Assembly (NCBI RefSeq): GCF_003095375.1
Contig: NZ_QEHR01000004.1
Coordinates: 248,001 to 312,000 of the forward strand
DNA: 64,000 nt
From: Marixanthomonas spongiae
Lineage (GTDB): Bacteria; Bacteroidota; Bacteroidia; Flavobacteriales; Flavobacteriaceae
Reading direction: 5' to 3'
Below are positions 33,770 through 42,392 of the stretch, piece by piece. The translations under genes and the position numbers were made by a program. How positions within the stretch are numbered: position 1 is the first letter of the stretch; every line of letters begins with the position of its first letter. The notes beneath the pieces were generated by a model. It saw only the letters and a program-made list of their open reading frames with translations, did no database searches and was not told the DNA's origin.

Positions 33770-34099
33770 TTATTCATTATTTAAAAAAGAAGTCGCTCTT
33801 TTCTCGCTGTAATAGGTGGCATTTGTATGGTGAAAACCAACGTGGCCACCATGCTCAGGAGTTTCCAAATAGATGTTTTTAGAGTTTTCAGCAAACGAAT
33901 ACGGATAGCTTTCTTCGGTTAAAAATGAATCGTTTTTTGCGTTTAAAATCAATACCGGAATGTTGATATTGGGTAAAAATTGACCACTGCTATTCTGTTT
34001 GTAATAATCATAGGCGTTTTCAAACCCAAAGGCAGGTGCTGTGTACAGGTTGTCAAAATCCAGCAGGGTCTTTATTTGTTTTAGTTCTGAAGGGCTCAT
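33770..34099 (-). CDS. C-terminal half of a frameshifted YheT-type hydrolase
   Basis: A 109-residue frame that continues the upstream gene in another register. It carries the acid residue (NAKNDSFL) and His (EHGGHVGFH) of an alpha/beta-hydrolase catalytic triad, but not the nucleophile. The overlap with the upstream frame is four bases (ATGA). If one A were added to the A5 run just before, the text would read QFPEKMSPSELKQIK, as in intact YheT proteins. It may be translated separately by coupling or be part of a broken gene. Confidence 0.75.
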   Translation of the reverse strand: MSPSELKQIKTLLDFDNLYTAPAFGFENAYDYYKQNSSGQFLPNINIPVLILNAKNDSFLTEESYPYSFAENSKNIYLETPEHGGHVGFHHTNATYYSEKRATSFLNNE

Positions 34100-34728
34100 T
34101 TTTCAGGGAATTGCTTCACTTTGGTTTTCAATTTCTTCTTAAGGTTATGCAAAAAAGAGGTTTTATAGATCCAATTGTCAAAATTGGAAAGCGATTCCAA
34201 TGTTCCTTTTAAGTTTAAAGGGGTTGAAATGGCTACGGCGCGGTCTATTTCCTTCGGAAAGATATCTCGCTCGCCAAGATATTTCAGCATTAGATTGCCG
34301 CCCAAGCTAAAACCGATCAACGAAATGGTGTCATATTTTCCTTTTTTCAGAATAAAATCCACCACAGCCTGTAAATCATCGGTTTTACCGGCATTATAAG
34401 AAGCAAACAGCTCATTTGGCTCACCACTACAGCCCCTAAAGTTCACGGCGGCAGCATCCCAACCGTTTGTAGTAAGGTTCTTGGCTTGTCCTCGCATATA
34501 CCGGCGTTGGGCATTGCCTTCCAAGCCGTGAAGGATAATGGCAATTTTTGAAGTTTTGTTTTCAGCAAACGAAAAATCTACATCCAAAAAATCACTATCG
34601 TCCAAGAGAATGCGTTCACGGTACTGTGCTATTTTAGGAACGGGCCGCAGCTTAGCGGAATAAACCGTGGCAAAATGCCCGTTTTTAAAAATGGGTTTGG
34701 GGGTATAAGAAGAAGGTACGATCGGCAT
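34096..34728 (-). CDS. N-terminal half of a frameshifted YheT-type alpha/beta hydrolase
   Basis: A 210-residue frame with ILHGLEGN (65-72) and the nucleophile elbow GFSLGG (139-144, Ser141), typical of the YheT family. The frame stops at QFPEK just after an A5 run. A normal protein of the family is about 320 residues. The stop is caused by one missing A, and the rest is found in the overlapping frame. A TATTTTTG box (34748-34755 as CAAAAATA) lies 20 bases upstream. Whether this is a true mutation, a sequencing error or programmed slippage cannot be told here. Confidence 0.8.
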   Translation of the reverse strand: MPIVPSSYTPKPIFKNGHFATVYSAKLRPVPKIAQYRERILLDDSDFLDVDFSFAENKTSKIAIILHGLEGNAQRRYMRGQAKNLTTNGWDAAAVNFRGCSGEPNELFASYNAGKTDDLQAVVDFILKKGKYDTISLIGFSLGGNLMLKYLGERDIFPKEIDRAVAISTPLNLKGTLESLSNFDNWIYKTSFLHNLKKKLKTKVKQFPEK

Positions 34729-34792
34729 TTTTTATACGCGTATGGGGCAAAAATAGACATTCCTTAATTTATAGTTAATACTAAACAGAGGT

Positions 34793-34823
34793 TTTGTATT
34801 TAAGATACCAATCGGTATCTTTG
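34793..34823 (+). promoter_or_regulatory. Promoter with TetR-type operator
   Basis: TTTG (34793-34796), 19 bases and TATCTTTG (34816-34823) form a consensus promoter. The palindrome AGATACC-AATC-GGTATCT (34803-34820) covers the spacer and the -7 box. The last G is four bases before the ATG of the tetR gene, so the message is leaderless. This fits autorepression by the downstream regulator. Confidence 0.8.
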
Positions 34824-34827
34824 TGCC

Positions 34828-35418
34828 ATGCGAAATGCAAAAGCAACAAAAAACACTATCATTAATGAAAGCGCCAATCTCTTTAATACACAGGGGTACA
34901 AGGCAACTTCAATTAGTGACATTACCAAGGCAACGGGACTGACAAAAGGCGCAATTTACCGCCATTTTGAAAATAAAGGCGACTTGGAAAAACATGCCTT
35001 GCAACGGCTGTCCAAGGTTATGTTTGGTGAAATTGAAACCTCGATCAAAGAAGCCAATTCCTTCGTTTCAAAAATGGAAGCTATCTTTTCTTTTTTTGAA
35101 AATTACATGAACACCCCCTTATACGAAGGCGGTTGCCCGGTTATGAATGCAGCCGTGGAAGCCGACGATGCCAATCCCGTTTTGCGCAAACAGGCCTGCG
35201 CGATGTTGCAGGAGTTTAAAGAGGCCGTGGCTACCTTGATTGAAAACGGCATTAAAAACAACCAAGTTAAAGCTGAAACAGACGTAGCTTTTTTTAGTAC
35301 CATTTTTATCGCTACGCTGGAAGGCGGCATTATGATGAGCCGTTTAGAGCGGAATAAAAAAGCAATCACGCATACCATTGCCCATCTACGAAATATAGTT
35401 GCTGAAATTTCAATTTAA
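34828..35418 (+). CDS. TetR/AcrR family transcriptional regulator
   Basis: A 196-residue repressor. The N-terminal helix-turn-helix is NLFNTQGYKATSISDITKATGLTKGAIYRHFENKGDLEKHALQR (about 17-60). The C-terminal ligand domain is helical, and CPVMNAAVEADDANPVLR is typical of the TetR_C type found in flavobacterial regulators. It is the first gene of an operon with a hydrolase and a thioesterase and very likely binds the AGATACC palindrome upstream. Confidence 0.92.
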   Translation: MRNAKATKNTIINESANLFNTQGYKATSISDITKATGLTKGAIYRHFENKGDLEKHALQRLSKVMFGEIETSIKEANSFVSKMEAIFSFFENYMNTPLYEGGCPVMNAAVEADDANPVLRKQACAMLQEFKEAVATLIENGIKNNQVKAETDVAFFSTIFIATLEGGIMMSRLERNKKAITHTIAHLRNIVAEISI

Positions 35419-35453
35419 ACAGCTACTTAATTTTTCACAACTAGAAAATTTAC

Positions 35454-36317
35454 ATGAAAAAGTTACTTACCAAATTAACGGGATCCTATTTAAACGCAAC
35501 GGCGCCTTTATTTCCAAAACTGAACCGGGAACTTGCCTTTAGACTGTTGTGCAAGGCACAGCCCGTTCCAATTTCAGAAGAAGGGTACGATTTTTTTGGA
35601 ACTGCTGAAACATCTTATATTGAAATGCCGGGAACTTCCACTGCGGTGCATAAATGGGGCCAAGGTCCTAAAAAGATCCTCTTCTTGCACGGGTGGATGA
35701 GCCATTCAAAACGGTGGAAACCGTATATCGATGCATTGGATTTTTCAGAATACACCATCTATTCCTTGGATGCGCCGGCGCATGGCCTCTCTAAAGGAAA
35801 ACGGATGAATATTGAGCACTACCGTCAAGCTGCCGAAACTATTATCTTGGACGTTGGCGGTGTAGATTATTTGGTGTGCCACTCACTGGGCAGCTTGGTA
35901 GGGGCCTATGCGTTTTTGGCCAATAAACAAATTCCGGTTAACAATTATGTAATCATGGGAGCGCCCTCGGGAATGGACACCATTTTTGGGTTTTTCAAAG
36001 AAACGCTGCAACTTTCAAACAAAACCATGGATAATTTGGGCGTAAAAGTAGATTCTGTGTTGAAAGTGCCTTCTTCAAGCCTTACTATGGCTCATTTTTT
36101 TGAAGAAGTAACCCAGCCAGTCCTCATCGTTCACGAACAAAGTGATGCGGTAACGCCAATTTCAGAAATTAAAAAAGCGGCCGAACGCGCCCAAAACAAC
36201 ATTACAACTTGGTTTACCACCGGGCAGGACCACAACCTAACCGGTGAAGAAACAGTTAATACCATTGTAAATCATATTACAGAAACACATAAAAAGAAAC
36301 AAGAACTATGTATTTAA
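35454..36317 (+). CDS. Alpha/beta hydrolase
   Basis: A 287-residue serine hydrolase. HGW (79-81) is the oxyanion motif, DAPAHG marks the strand before, the nucleophile is Ser144 in CHSLGS, the acid is Asp in HEQSDAVTP, and the His lies in GQDHNLTG. It has no signal peptide. It overlaps the thioesterase gene by 10 bases and follows the regulator by 35 bases. The substrate is likely an ester or acyl compound; it cannot be named from sequence. Confidence 0.9.
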   Translation: MKKLLTKLTGSYLNATAPLFPKLNRELAFRLLCKAQPVPISEEGYDFFGTAETSYIEMPGTSTAVHKWGQGPKKILFLHGWMSHSKRWKPYIDALDFSEYTIYSLDAPAHGLSKGKRMNIEHYRQAAETIILDVGGVDYLVCHSLGSLVGAYAFLANKQIPVNNYVIMGAPSGMDTIFGFFKETLQLSNKTMDNLGVKVDSVLKVPSSSLTMAHFFEEVTQPVLIVHEQSDAVTPISEIKKAAERAQNNITTWFTTGQDHNLTGEETVNTIVNHITETHKKKQELCI

Positions 36318-36784
36318 AAGAATTTGAAATCCGTTGGGACGATGTCGATGCCAACCGCCATTTGCGCAACAGTGCCTATATTGATTATATGAGCCACACC
36401 CGAATGAGTTTTTTTAGCGAAAAAGGGTTTGGGCAACGGCATTTGGCCGAGATGAACTTGGGGCCAGTGGCCTTGTACGAACGCATGTATTATTTTAAAG
36501 AAGCGTTTCCCGGCAAGCCCTTACGTGTTTCCTTACAGTTAAAAGGGCTTTCAGAAGAAGGCACTTTTTTTGAGTTTGTGCACAATTTTTACGATCATAA
36601 AGGAAAAAATTTAGGCCGTTGCGAAATGTTGGGTGCTTGGATTGATCTTAAAGAACGAAAACTTGTACCATTACCAAAAGAATTTTACAGCTTTTTGGAT
36701 GGAATTGATAAAACCGATGATTTTAAAACCTTGACCAAAGAAGACACCAGAAAGCACGGGCAATTTCCGAAAGAATTGCAATAG
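36308..36784 (+). CDS. Acyl-CoA thioesterase (hotdog fold, 4HBT type)
   Basis: A 158-residue hotdog-fold thioesterase. The signature near the start is EIRWDDVDANRHLRNSAYIDYMSHTR (about 6-31), with the Asp of DVDANRHL as the catalytic position of 4HBT thioesterases. It should release a fatty acid from CoA or ACP. Translation is coupled to the hydrolase by a 10-base overlap, so both probably act on one lipid pathway under TetR control. Confidence 0.9.
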   Translation: MYLKEFEIRWDDVDANRHLRNSAYIDYMSHTRMSFFSEKGFGQRHLAEMNLGPVALYERMYYFKEAFPGKPLRVSLQLKGLSEEGTFFEFVHNFYDHKGKNLGRCEMLGAWIDLKERKLVPLPKEFYSFLDGIDKTDDFKTLTKEDTRKHGQFPKELQ

Positions 36785-36890
36785 GGCTTTTACCAGCGTT
36801 TTCAGGCTATTTTTCATCCAACCCGTTTGTTGGATAAGCTTCTTTACAAAGGAGAGAACTACTTTTTTATACTTTTAAAAAAAAGAAGAT

Positions 36891-37697
36891 TTACGGCTGT
36901 TTTTTAAAATGATAGTCCAGCAGTTTTTTTAAATTGACCGAGGTGACCTTTTTGTAAACCACATCTTCTTCCTCTTCGGAATACATAGGCGGTTCCAAGC
37001 CCAGTTCGGCTGCTTTTTGGGTATAATAGAATTTTTTTGAAGGATGGATGGGCGCCACGGCATTGAAAATATGCCCAAAAGCATTTTGTTTTAGGATTTC
37101 TGAAAGAATGGCAATGCAATCTTCCCGATGAATTAAGTTGACGGGCGCATTGCCGTTGTTCAGGTTTTTGCGTCCGGCAAGGTAGCGAACGGGCTGTCTT
37201 TTACCGCCCAGCAAACCTCCAAAACGTACAATGGTGGTTTTAAACATTTGGGAATTGAAAAACAATTGCTCTACATCGATCAGTTGCCGGGCAGCATTGG
37301 TTTCGGCTATGGGCTTGTCTTTTTCGGTTACCGTGCCTTGTGCATCGCTGTAAACCGATGTACTGCTCACCAAAATCACTTTTTTAACTGGGGTCTTTTC
37401 AATTTCGTTTAAAAAATGACGCATTTTGGCAACGTGGTCGGCACCGGTATTTCTCCTCAAGCCGGGCGGGATGAGGATTATTAGACAATCGGCATCCTCC
37501 AGTAAGGCTCGCACTTCACCCGAAACCCCTTGTTCCGAGAGTTCAACTGGATACGCCTCTATACCATTGCGCTGTAAGTTGCCTGCTTTTTCAACACTCG
37601 TCACCGAGCCTTTTACATGATACCCTAAATTTTGTAAGTGTAAGGCCAACGGCTGGCCTAACCAGCCCAAGCCTGCAATTGCTATGGTCTTGCTCAT
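36891..37697 (-). CDS. NAD-dependent epimerase-like / YeeZ-type protein
   Basis: A 268-residue Rossmann protein starting MSKTIAIAGLGWLGQPLALHLQNLGYHVKGSVTS, with GLGWLG as dinucleotide motif. Further motifs are LVSSTSVYSDAQGTVTE, VRFGGLLGG and LIHREDCIAI, as in extended SDR/YeeZ-type epimerases. The conserved catalytic Tyr-Lys pair of typical SDRs is not obvious. The ATG overlaps the stop of the M28 peptidase gene by four bases, so it is co-translated. Confidence 0.85.
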   Translation of the reverse strand: MSKTIAIAGLGWLGQPLALHLQNLGYHVKGSVTSVEKAGNLQRNGIEAYPVELSEQGVSGEVRALLEDADCLIILIPPGLRRNTGADHVAKMRHFLNEIEKTPVKKVILVSSTSVYSDAQGTVTEKDKPIAETNAARQLIDVEQLFFNSQMFKTTIVRFGGLLGGKRQPVRYLAGRKNLNNGNAPVNLIHREDCIAILSEILKQNAFGHIFNAVAPIHPSKKFYYTQKAAELGLEPPMYSEEEEDVVYKKVTSVNLKKLLDYHFKKQP

Positions 37698-40060
37698 TTT
37701 GTCGATTTTTTTTGCGCTTTAAAAGTTAGGCTGTCTTTTTTTCGGTTTGGCAGTTCGTCAATGGCAAAAGTACGTTTTATAACAATGGCATCGGTCACCA
37801 CAAAAGGTTTTGGCATCATATCGCTAGGCCGCTGGTGTATGCTGAAATTTTCGTGGTCCATTAAATCGTACGAAAATTCCAGGGCTGTGAACGAAACGGG
37901 TTTTTGCTGTTCGGTGGTGTAAGAAACCTTTAGCGAATCGTTGTTGTTTACCCAATACCTTAACAAGAGTTCATTTTTTCGGTTTCCGTAAGGCAAACCG
38001 GTACTGTCTTTTGGCACTTTTTGACCGTTGAAGGAAAGCGAAGTGAAGGTAACATCGGTATCTGCATACAGGTTCAGTTGGTTGATAGTCCGTTTTGGGA
38101 GGATGGTAAATGTTATTTCTTCTGAAGGGTTTGAAATGGTATCCCTTTTCCGAAGCACTTTAAACGGCGTTATGGGTTTTTTAGGGGCTTCTGCGGCATA
38201 TGTGTACCCCGTGTTGTACTTGCTTCCAGATGCTTGTATGATTTCCGAAGGCACATGCTGCGGATTTTCGCCCAAATACCCTTTGGTCCAACGATCCAAT
38301 AGCTTGTCGTAGGTAAGCCAATAGGACTGGCCGTTGTCTTGGTCTTGATAATAAATCAAGCTGTTGGGTTTTTGATGCATTTTTGAAAACCCACTGTTTA
38401 AATGTGCTTTAACGAAGAAGCCCAAAGCGAACAAAAAGCACAAAACGGACAAGAATTTCTTCCAACGGTAAAAACCGAACACGGGCAGCAAAAGCCCAAA
38501 CAGCAATACGGTGAACACACAGCTTATCACGACCATTTGAGACCCCAACCCGACAGGGAAAAACTGAATAAGGGGCGAAAAGAAAAACAATGCCGGGGCG
38601 GCCAATAGAGCCATCAATGGCAAATTGGGTTTTTCTTGCCTTATAAGCACCCAAAAGGACAACAGTCCAAAAAATACCGGGATTATAAAATAAGCAGCTC
38701 CTTTCAACACCACAAAAACAGCCACATTGATGAGCATCCAAAAAAGCAACGGCGCCACATACACCGAAGCCACAGGTGTCCTGTTGGCAAAACGGCGGTA
38801 CAGATAAAAAGTGATGGAAAGTGAAAGAAGCACAAAAAACGCCACATAATCGTGGCCGTTATATTTAAAACCGTGCTGTATTTCGTTGTACTGCGGATAG
38901 ATAGCGACCATTAACTTCCATCCAAATAAACCAATGGCCCCACAAACTACCAATGACAGTAAAAAAGGAACAAACCCTTTGGCGATGGCTTTTCCGGTGA
39001 GCTTTTCTTTTTTAAAACCATAAAAAACCAAAATGGCAAATAGTGCAATAGCGACCAAAAGCAACGGTAAAATCCACAAAAAGGGGAACGAAATCATTTT
39101 TAAGAACGGGAAATTGACATATACATAGTCTTCTTGCGATTTCAGGTTAGACAAATCGGCATTGGCAAAATAGTGCAGCAGCGGCAAAAGATAACTGCCT
39201 TGGTGCTGCAGGGTTTCTATGTCTAAATTTTCAATGGTGTCGTTGGCCGTATGGTAATCAAAATGGTCGTCTATAAATGCAAAAAAGTAACTGGGAATAT
39301 CGCCGTTCTCCCTAAATATGGTAGAATCGGTATCGTTGGGCAGCATTTTGTATACGCTGTACATCAATGAAGAGGCGACCGGATAATCTGGATCTGCTTC
39401 AATAAAGGCTTGTACCAGTTTTTTGTTGCCTCCATTGGTTTCCAAAATCATATTGCTGGGGCCGCCACTGCCGCGGGCTTCAAAATTGAGCACCAGCCCT
39501 ACATCTTTAGCCCAAGGATGTTCGTTAACGAACAGTTTGGCACCGTCTAAGCCAATTTCTTCGGCATCGGTAAAAAGTATGATGATGTCATTTTTAGGTT
39601 TTTCACCAGTGGCTTGGTAGGCACGGAGGCTTTCCAAAATGGTCGCAATGCCACTCCCAGCATCACTGGCGCCAGGAGAGGGTACCAAAGCACTGTCGTA
39701 ATGCGAAAGCAAGACCAGTGCTTTACCATCACTGGTGCCTTCCATACGGGCAACGATGTTAATGGGACGGTCCATCGTACGCCGTTGTGGGTTAAAAACA
39801 AAGCCTTCTTGGGTTTGTGGCTGCAATCCTAATTTTTTCAGTTCCTCCATTAAATAGTTCCTGACCACCTTATGTTCTTCTGAACCGTGATAATGGGGTT
39901 TTTGGGCGATGTGGTGCAAGTGTTCGAGCGCACGTTCGGTAGAAAATTCAGTTTTTGAGATGCTTTTTGGCGTTCCATTTTGGGGCATTAAACTGAAAAA
40001 GGAATAAAAGACAAGCCCTATTATCAGTAACAGGGAAAGTACGGCAGGGATTCTTTTCAT
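37694..40060 (-). CDS. M28 family metallopeptidase, membrane-bound
   Basis: A 788-residue protein. After an N-terminal membrane helix (VLSLLLIIGLVFYSFFSLM) the M28 zinc-peptidase domain (about 40-310) has His120 and Asp122 (LLSHYDS), Asp133 (GASDAGSG), and Glu167-Glu168 (TDAEEIG). From about 330 to 560 there are eight or so membrane helices, then a C-terminal extracytoplasmic beta domain (about 580-788). This is the layout of vacuolar/ER-like membrane aminopeptidases. The catalytic site should face the periplasm. Confidence 0.92.
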   Translation of the reverse strand: MKRIPAVLSLLLIIGLVFYSFFSLMPQNGTPKSISKTEFSTERALEHLHHIAQKPHYHGSEEHKVVRNYLMEELKKLGLQPQTQEGFVFNPQRRTMDRPINIVARMEGTSDGKALVLLSHYDSALVPSPGASDAGSGIATILESLRAYQATGEKPKNDIIILFTDAEEIGLDGAKLFVNEHPWAKDVGLVLNFEARGSGGPSNMILETNGGNKKLVQAFIEADPDYPVASSLMYSVYKMLPNDTDSTIFRENGDIPSYFFAFIDDHFDYHTANDTIENLDIETLQHQGSYLLPLLHYFANADLSNLKSQEDYVYVNFPFLKMISFPFLWILPLLLVAIALFAILVFYGFKKEKLTGKAIAKGFVPFLLSLVVCGAIGLFGWKLMVAIYPQYNEIQHGFKYNGHDYVAFFVLLSLSITFYLYRRFANRTPVASVYVAPLLFWMLINVAVFVVLKGAAYFIIPVFFGLLSFWVLIRQEKPNLPLMALLAAPALFFFSPLIQFFPVGLGSQMVVISCVFTVLLFGLLLPVFGFYRWKKFLSVLCFLFALGFFVKAHLNSGFSKMHQKPNSLIYYQDQDNGQSYWLTYDKLLDRWTKGYLGENPQHVPSEIIQASGSKYNTGYTYAAEAPKKPITPFKVLRKRDTISNPSEEITFTILPKRTINQLNLYADTDVTFTSLSFNGQKVPKDSTGLPYGNRKNELLLRYWVNNNDSLKVSYTTEQQKPVSFTALEFSYDLMDHENFSIHQRPSDMMPKPFVVTDAIVIKRTFAIDELPNRKKDSLTFKAQKKSTK

Positions 40061-40319
40061 TTGGGCGGTTATTTAGTGACCTAAAAGTACGATTTTTAAT
40101 GGGATTGCGCTTCTTCAGAAAAGAAGATAACCGAACATATCATAAAATTGACTATCTTTAAAGAACTTAAGAACCTGTTACCGAACAAGCTGTACTTTGG
40201 TTTGGTTGTCCTGTACTTTTTGAACAAACCTTCAGGATGCACTATTACCAAGGATTTTGGCATTGGATTTCGGGCAGGCTCGAACCGAAAATTTAAAAAC
40301 AACTTAAAACAATAGCGTT

Positions 40320-40781
40320 ATGGGAATTAAAAATTATATAGGAAAACGTGCAAAGCCAATAAAAGGCTCTACGGAAAACATAAAAGTTTCAGATTATATG
40401 TGCAGGAACCTCATTACGTTCAAGCCAGAGCAAACGGTTTTGGAAGTGATGAATACCTTGATTAAAAAGAAAATCTCCGGCGGCCCGGTGGTAAACGACA
40501 ACCACGAACTCGTTGGGATTATAAGTGAAGGGGACTGTATAAAAGAAATTAGCAATAGCCGCTATTACAACCAACCCATGGAAGACATAAAAGTGGAAGA
40601 ACACATGATCAAAGAAGTGGAAACCATAGACGGTGAAATGAACCTTTTTGATGCTGCCGAGAAGTTTTTAACGGCCAAACGCAGGCGGTTCCCCATTTGT
40701 GAAAACGGGAAACTGGTTGGGCAAATAAGCCAAAAAGATGTATTAAAAGCCGCGCTGGAGCTGAAAGGGAATAGTTGGTAG
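40320..40781 (+). CDS. CBS domain protein
   Basis: A 153-residue protein consisting of two CBS domains: about 20-75 (VSDYMCRNLITFKPEQTVLEVMNTLIKKKISGGPVVNDNHELVGIISEGDCIKE) and 85-150 (VEEHMIKEVETIDGEMNLFDAAEKFLTAKRRRFPICENGKLVGQISQKDVLKAA). CBS pairs bind adenosine nucleotides as sensors. No effector domain is attached. It is monocistronic. Confidence 0.93.
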   Translation: MGIKNYIGKRAKPIKGSTENIKVSDYMCRNLITFKPEQTVLEVMNTLIKKKISGGPVVNDNHELVGIISEGDCIKEISNSRYYNQPMEDIKVEEHMIKEVETIDGEMNLFDAAEKFLTAKRRRFPICENGKLVGQISQKDVLKAALELKGNSW

Positions 40782-40790
40782 TAATCACTG

Positions 40791-41330
40791 TTATTGGGTA
40801 GGTTCCGTGGCAATCCAGTCTATAAAGACATCATTAGTATTTGCATTGTCATAAATTCCAACTGTAAAACCTGTTGTGCTGGCCTTTGCAACTTTAATAT
40901 GTTCTGCAGAGTAGCTTCCTGAATTATCTGTTCCCGATCCCTCCCTAAATGTAAGGTTTATAATTGGTATGGTAGTGAATGGAGTAGCAAAGACGATCTT
41001 ATAGTATTGCCAACCTGTGGAGGTAGATCCAACATCAAAACTTCCCGCTTGTTGTGTTCGGTTTACACTGGCAAGACTGGCCAGCTCAATCCATTGTGTG
41101 CCGTCGTTATAGAAGAAAGCATTGGCAGTGGTTTCATACACCAACATGCCTTGAACAGCTACCATAGCAGTGCGCTGGCCTTGGGTAAGCCTAGGGATCA
41201 ATACGCCAGCATCGGTTGCCTGTATGTCTAAAGCAGAATGGGCATTTGGTGTTGTGGTGTTAATGCCCACTTGTGCAGTAGCTAAAAAACTGAAAAAAAG
41301 AAAAAATAAAAGTAACGTGCTGTGTTTCAT
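40791..41330 (-). CDS. Secreted surface protein of the QVGINTTTP type
   Basis: A 179-residue protein with signal peptide MKHSTLLLFFLFFSFLATA, followed by QVGINTTTPNAHSALDIQ, the very common Bacteroidota motif at the start of surface or tail-fibre-like repeat proteins. It contains GMLVYETTANAFFYNDGTQWIEL and a C-terminal beta domain (FTTIPIINLTFREGSGTDNS). The role is unknown; it should be exported to the cell surface. Confidence 0.78.
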   Translation of the reverse strand: MKHSTLLLFFLFFSFLATAQVGINTTTPNAHSALDIQATDAGVLIPRLTQGQRTAMVAVQGMLVYETTANAFFYNDGTQWIELASLASVNRTQQAGSFDVGSTSTGWQYYKIVFATPFTTIPIINLTFREGSGTDNSGSYSAEHIKVAKASTTGFTVGIYDNANTNDVFIDWIATEPTQ

Positions 41331-41420
41331 ACAGCAATAGTAGAAAACGCGGTATACGGCATAAAATTTTTTCGATAAACCAATAAAAAAAATGGTTTAA
41401 CGTAAGAAAATACTTCTAAA

Positions 41421-41777
41421 TCACATGGAAAGCTCCGTCTTTACCAACAAGTACCAATCGTCCTCCAGCGGCAAATAGCCTTGGTCATAGACGTAAAAAT
41501 AGACAGTTCCCGCTTTGGTTACATATTGTCCGGTAAAAAACTTAAAATTGAAACCGTATTTTTGCAGGGTCTGTTTTTTTACTTTGGTTTTGTCTTTCGC
41601 ATTCAGTTTCTCGAGAATACGGAAGTTTTTACGCAGGCGGTTGTTGATGTTGCGCACCAAATTTTTACTGTCCTTGTTCAGCGCATTGTTGTGAGCATTG
41701 CGGCATGCATCGCTACAGAACTTCTTGTCTGCTCGACCCATTATTTTATCGCCACATTCGGGACAGGTTCGTTCCAT
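41421..41777 (-). CDS. Zinc-ribbon protein, unknown
   Basis: A 118-residue protein. The N-terminal metal site is CPECGDKIMGRADKKFCSDAC (5-25). A Lys/Arg/Asn-rich helical middle (ALNKDSKNLVRNINNRLRKNFRILEKLNAKDK) and a beta-rich end (FKFFTGQYVTKAGTVYFYVYDQGYLPLEDDWYLL) follow. No function is assigned. It lies one base after the NUMOD4/HNH gene, which suggests a joint transcript. Confidence 0.75.
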   Translation of the reverse strand: MERTCPECGDKIMGRADKKFCSDACRNAHNNALNKDSKNLVRNINNRLRKNFRILEKLNAKDKTKVKKQTLQKYGFNFKFFTGQYVTKAGTVYFYVYDQGYLPLEDDWYLLVKTELSM

Positions 41778-41778
41778 G

Positions 41779-42339
41779 TTATTTATAATCTATATGTCCC
41801 CAGTTTTCGCCAGACTTTATACGGTACAGTTGCATTTCAGAAATACCAAACTGTTTGGCGATCAATCGCAATCGGGTCCTTCGGTTGGGGTCGAAAATTT
41901 TCTTTTTCAACAACCTGACTTTTTGCGGGGATAGCTTGGAGTACTTGGGTTTAATCAAGGCTTCCTTTTTTGCCCGTATGACCGCCGGGTTGTTTTTGTT
42001 GTGCTCGGTAAGCTCCTTTCGGTTCACAAACCGCAAGTTCTCAATACGATTGTTGGTTTTGTTAAAATCTTTATGGATGACCATATTTTTTCCTTCGGGC
42101 TTCTCTAAAAAAAGCGTGGCAACAGCCCGATGGATATAGATTAAACTGGTTTTGCCGTTTTTCTTAATGGTAGAAAAAACTTCGTAACCGTTCAAGTTGT
42201 AGGTGTTCAACAATTCACCTTTGTCATCGTTCCTAAAATGCTTTACCCGGCCGTAGTTTGAAATGTGAAACGTTTCATTTTTACGCCAAGAAGGATCGGA
42301 AAACGGCTTCCAAACCTCATCTTTTAAATTCGGTATCAT
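41779..42339 (-). CDS. NUMOD4/HNH-type protein with C-terminal helix-turn-helix
   Basis: A 186-residue protein. The N-terminal NUMOD4-like part is EVWKPFSDPSWRKNETFHISNYGRVKH (8-34), the HNH part has VHR-like IYIHRAVATLF, and IHKDFNKTNNRIENLRF (95-111) with the His, Asn and Asp pattern of HNH_3. The C-terminal part RLRLIAKQFGISEMQLYRIKSGENWGHI is a helix-turn-helix of the NUMOD1 kind. It resembles free-standing HNH proteins of phages, but no intron or phage gene is next to it. A TATATTTG box (42359-42366 as CAAATATA) lies upstream. Confidence 0.8.
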   Translation of the reverse strand: MIPNLKDEVWKPFSDPSWRKNETFHISNYGRVKHFRNDDKGELLNTYNLNGYEVFSTIKKNGKTSLIYIHRAVATLFLEKPEGKNMVIHKDFNKTNNRIENLRFVNRKELTEHNKNNPAVIRAKKEALIKPKYSKLSPQKVRLLKKKIFDPNRRTRLRLIAKQFGISEMQLYRIKSGENWGHIDYK

Positions 42340-42392
42340 TTAAATAGGGAGTTTGTACCAAATATACTAAAATAAGATTAGTATTTGTACGC

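Noticed and set aside
36816-36835. Stem ATCCAAC/GTTGGAT between convergent thioesterase and epimerase genes
   Set aside because: Only seven base pairs and no T-run, so a terminator role is not supported.
40096-40302. 68-codon minus-strand frame before the CBS gene
   Set aside because: Composition is not coding-like, and it fills the 5' region of both flanking genes; no motif is seen.
41377-41398. Stem AAACCA/TGGTTT between the surface protein and the zinc-ribbon gene
   Set aside because: Six base pairs with an A-rich loop; too weak to name.
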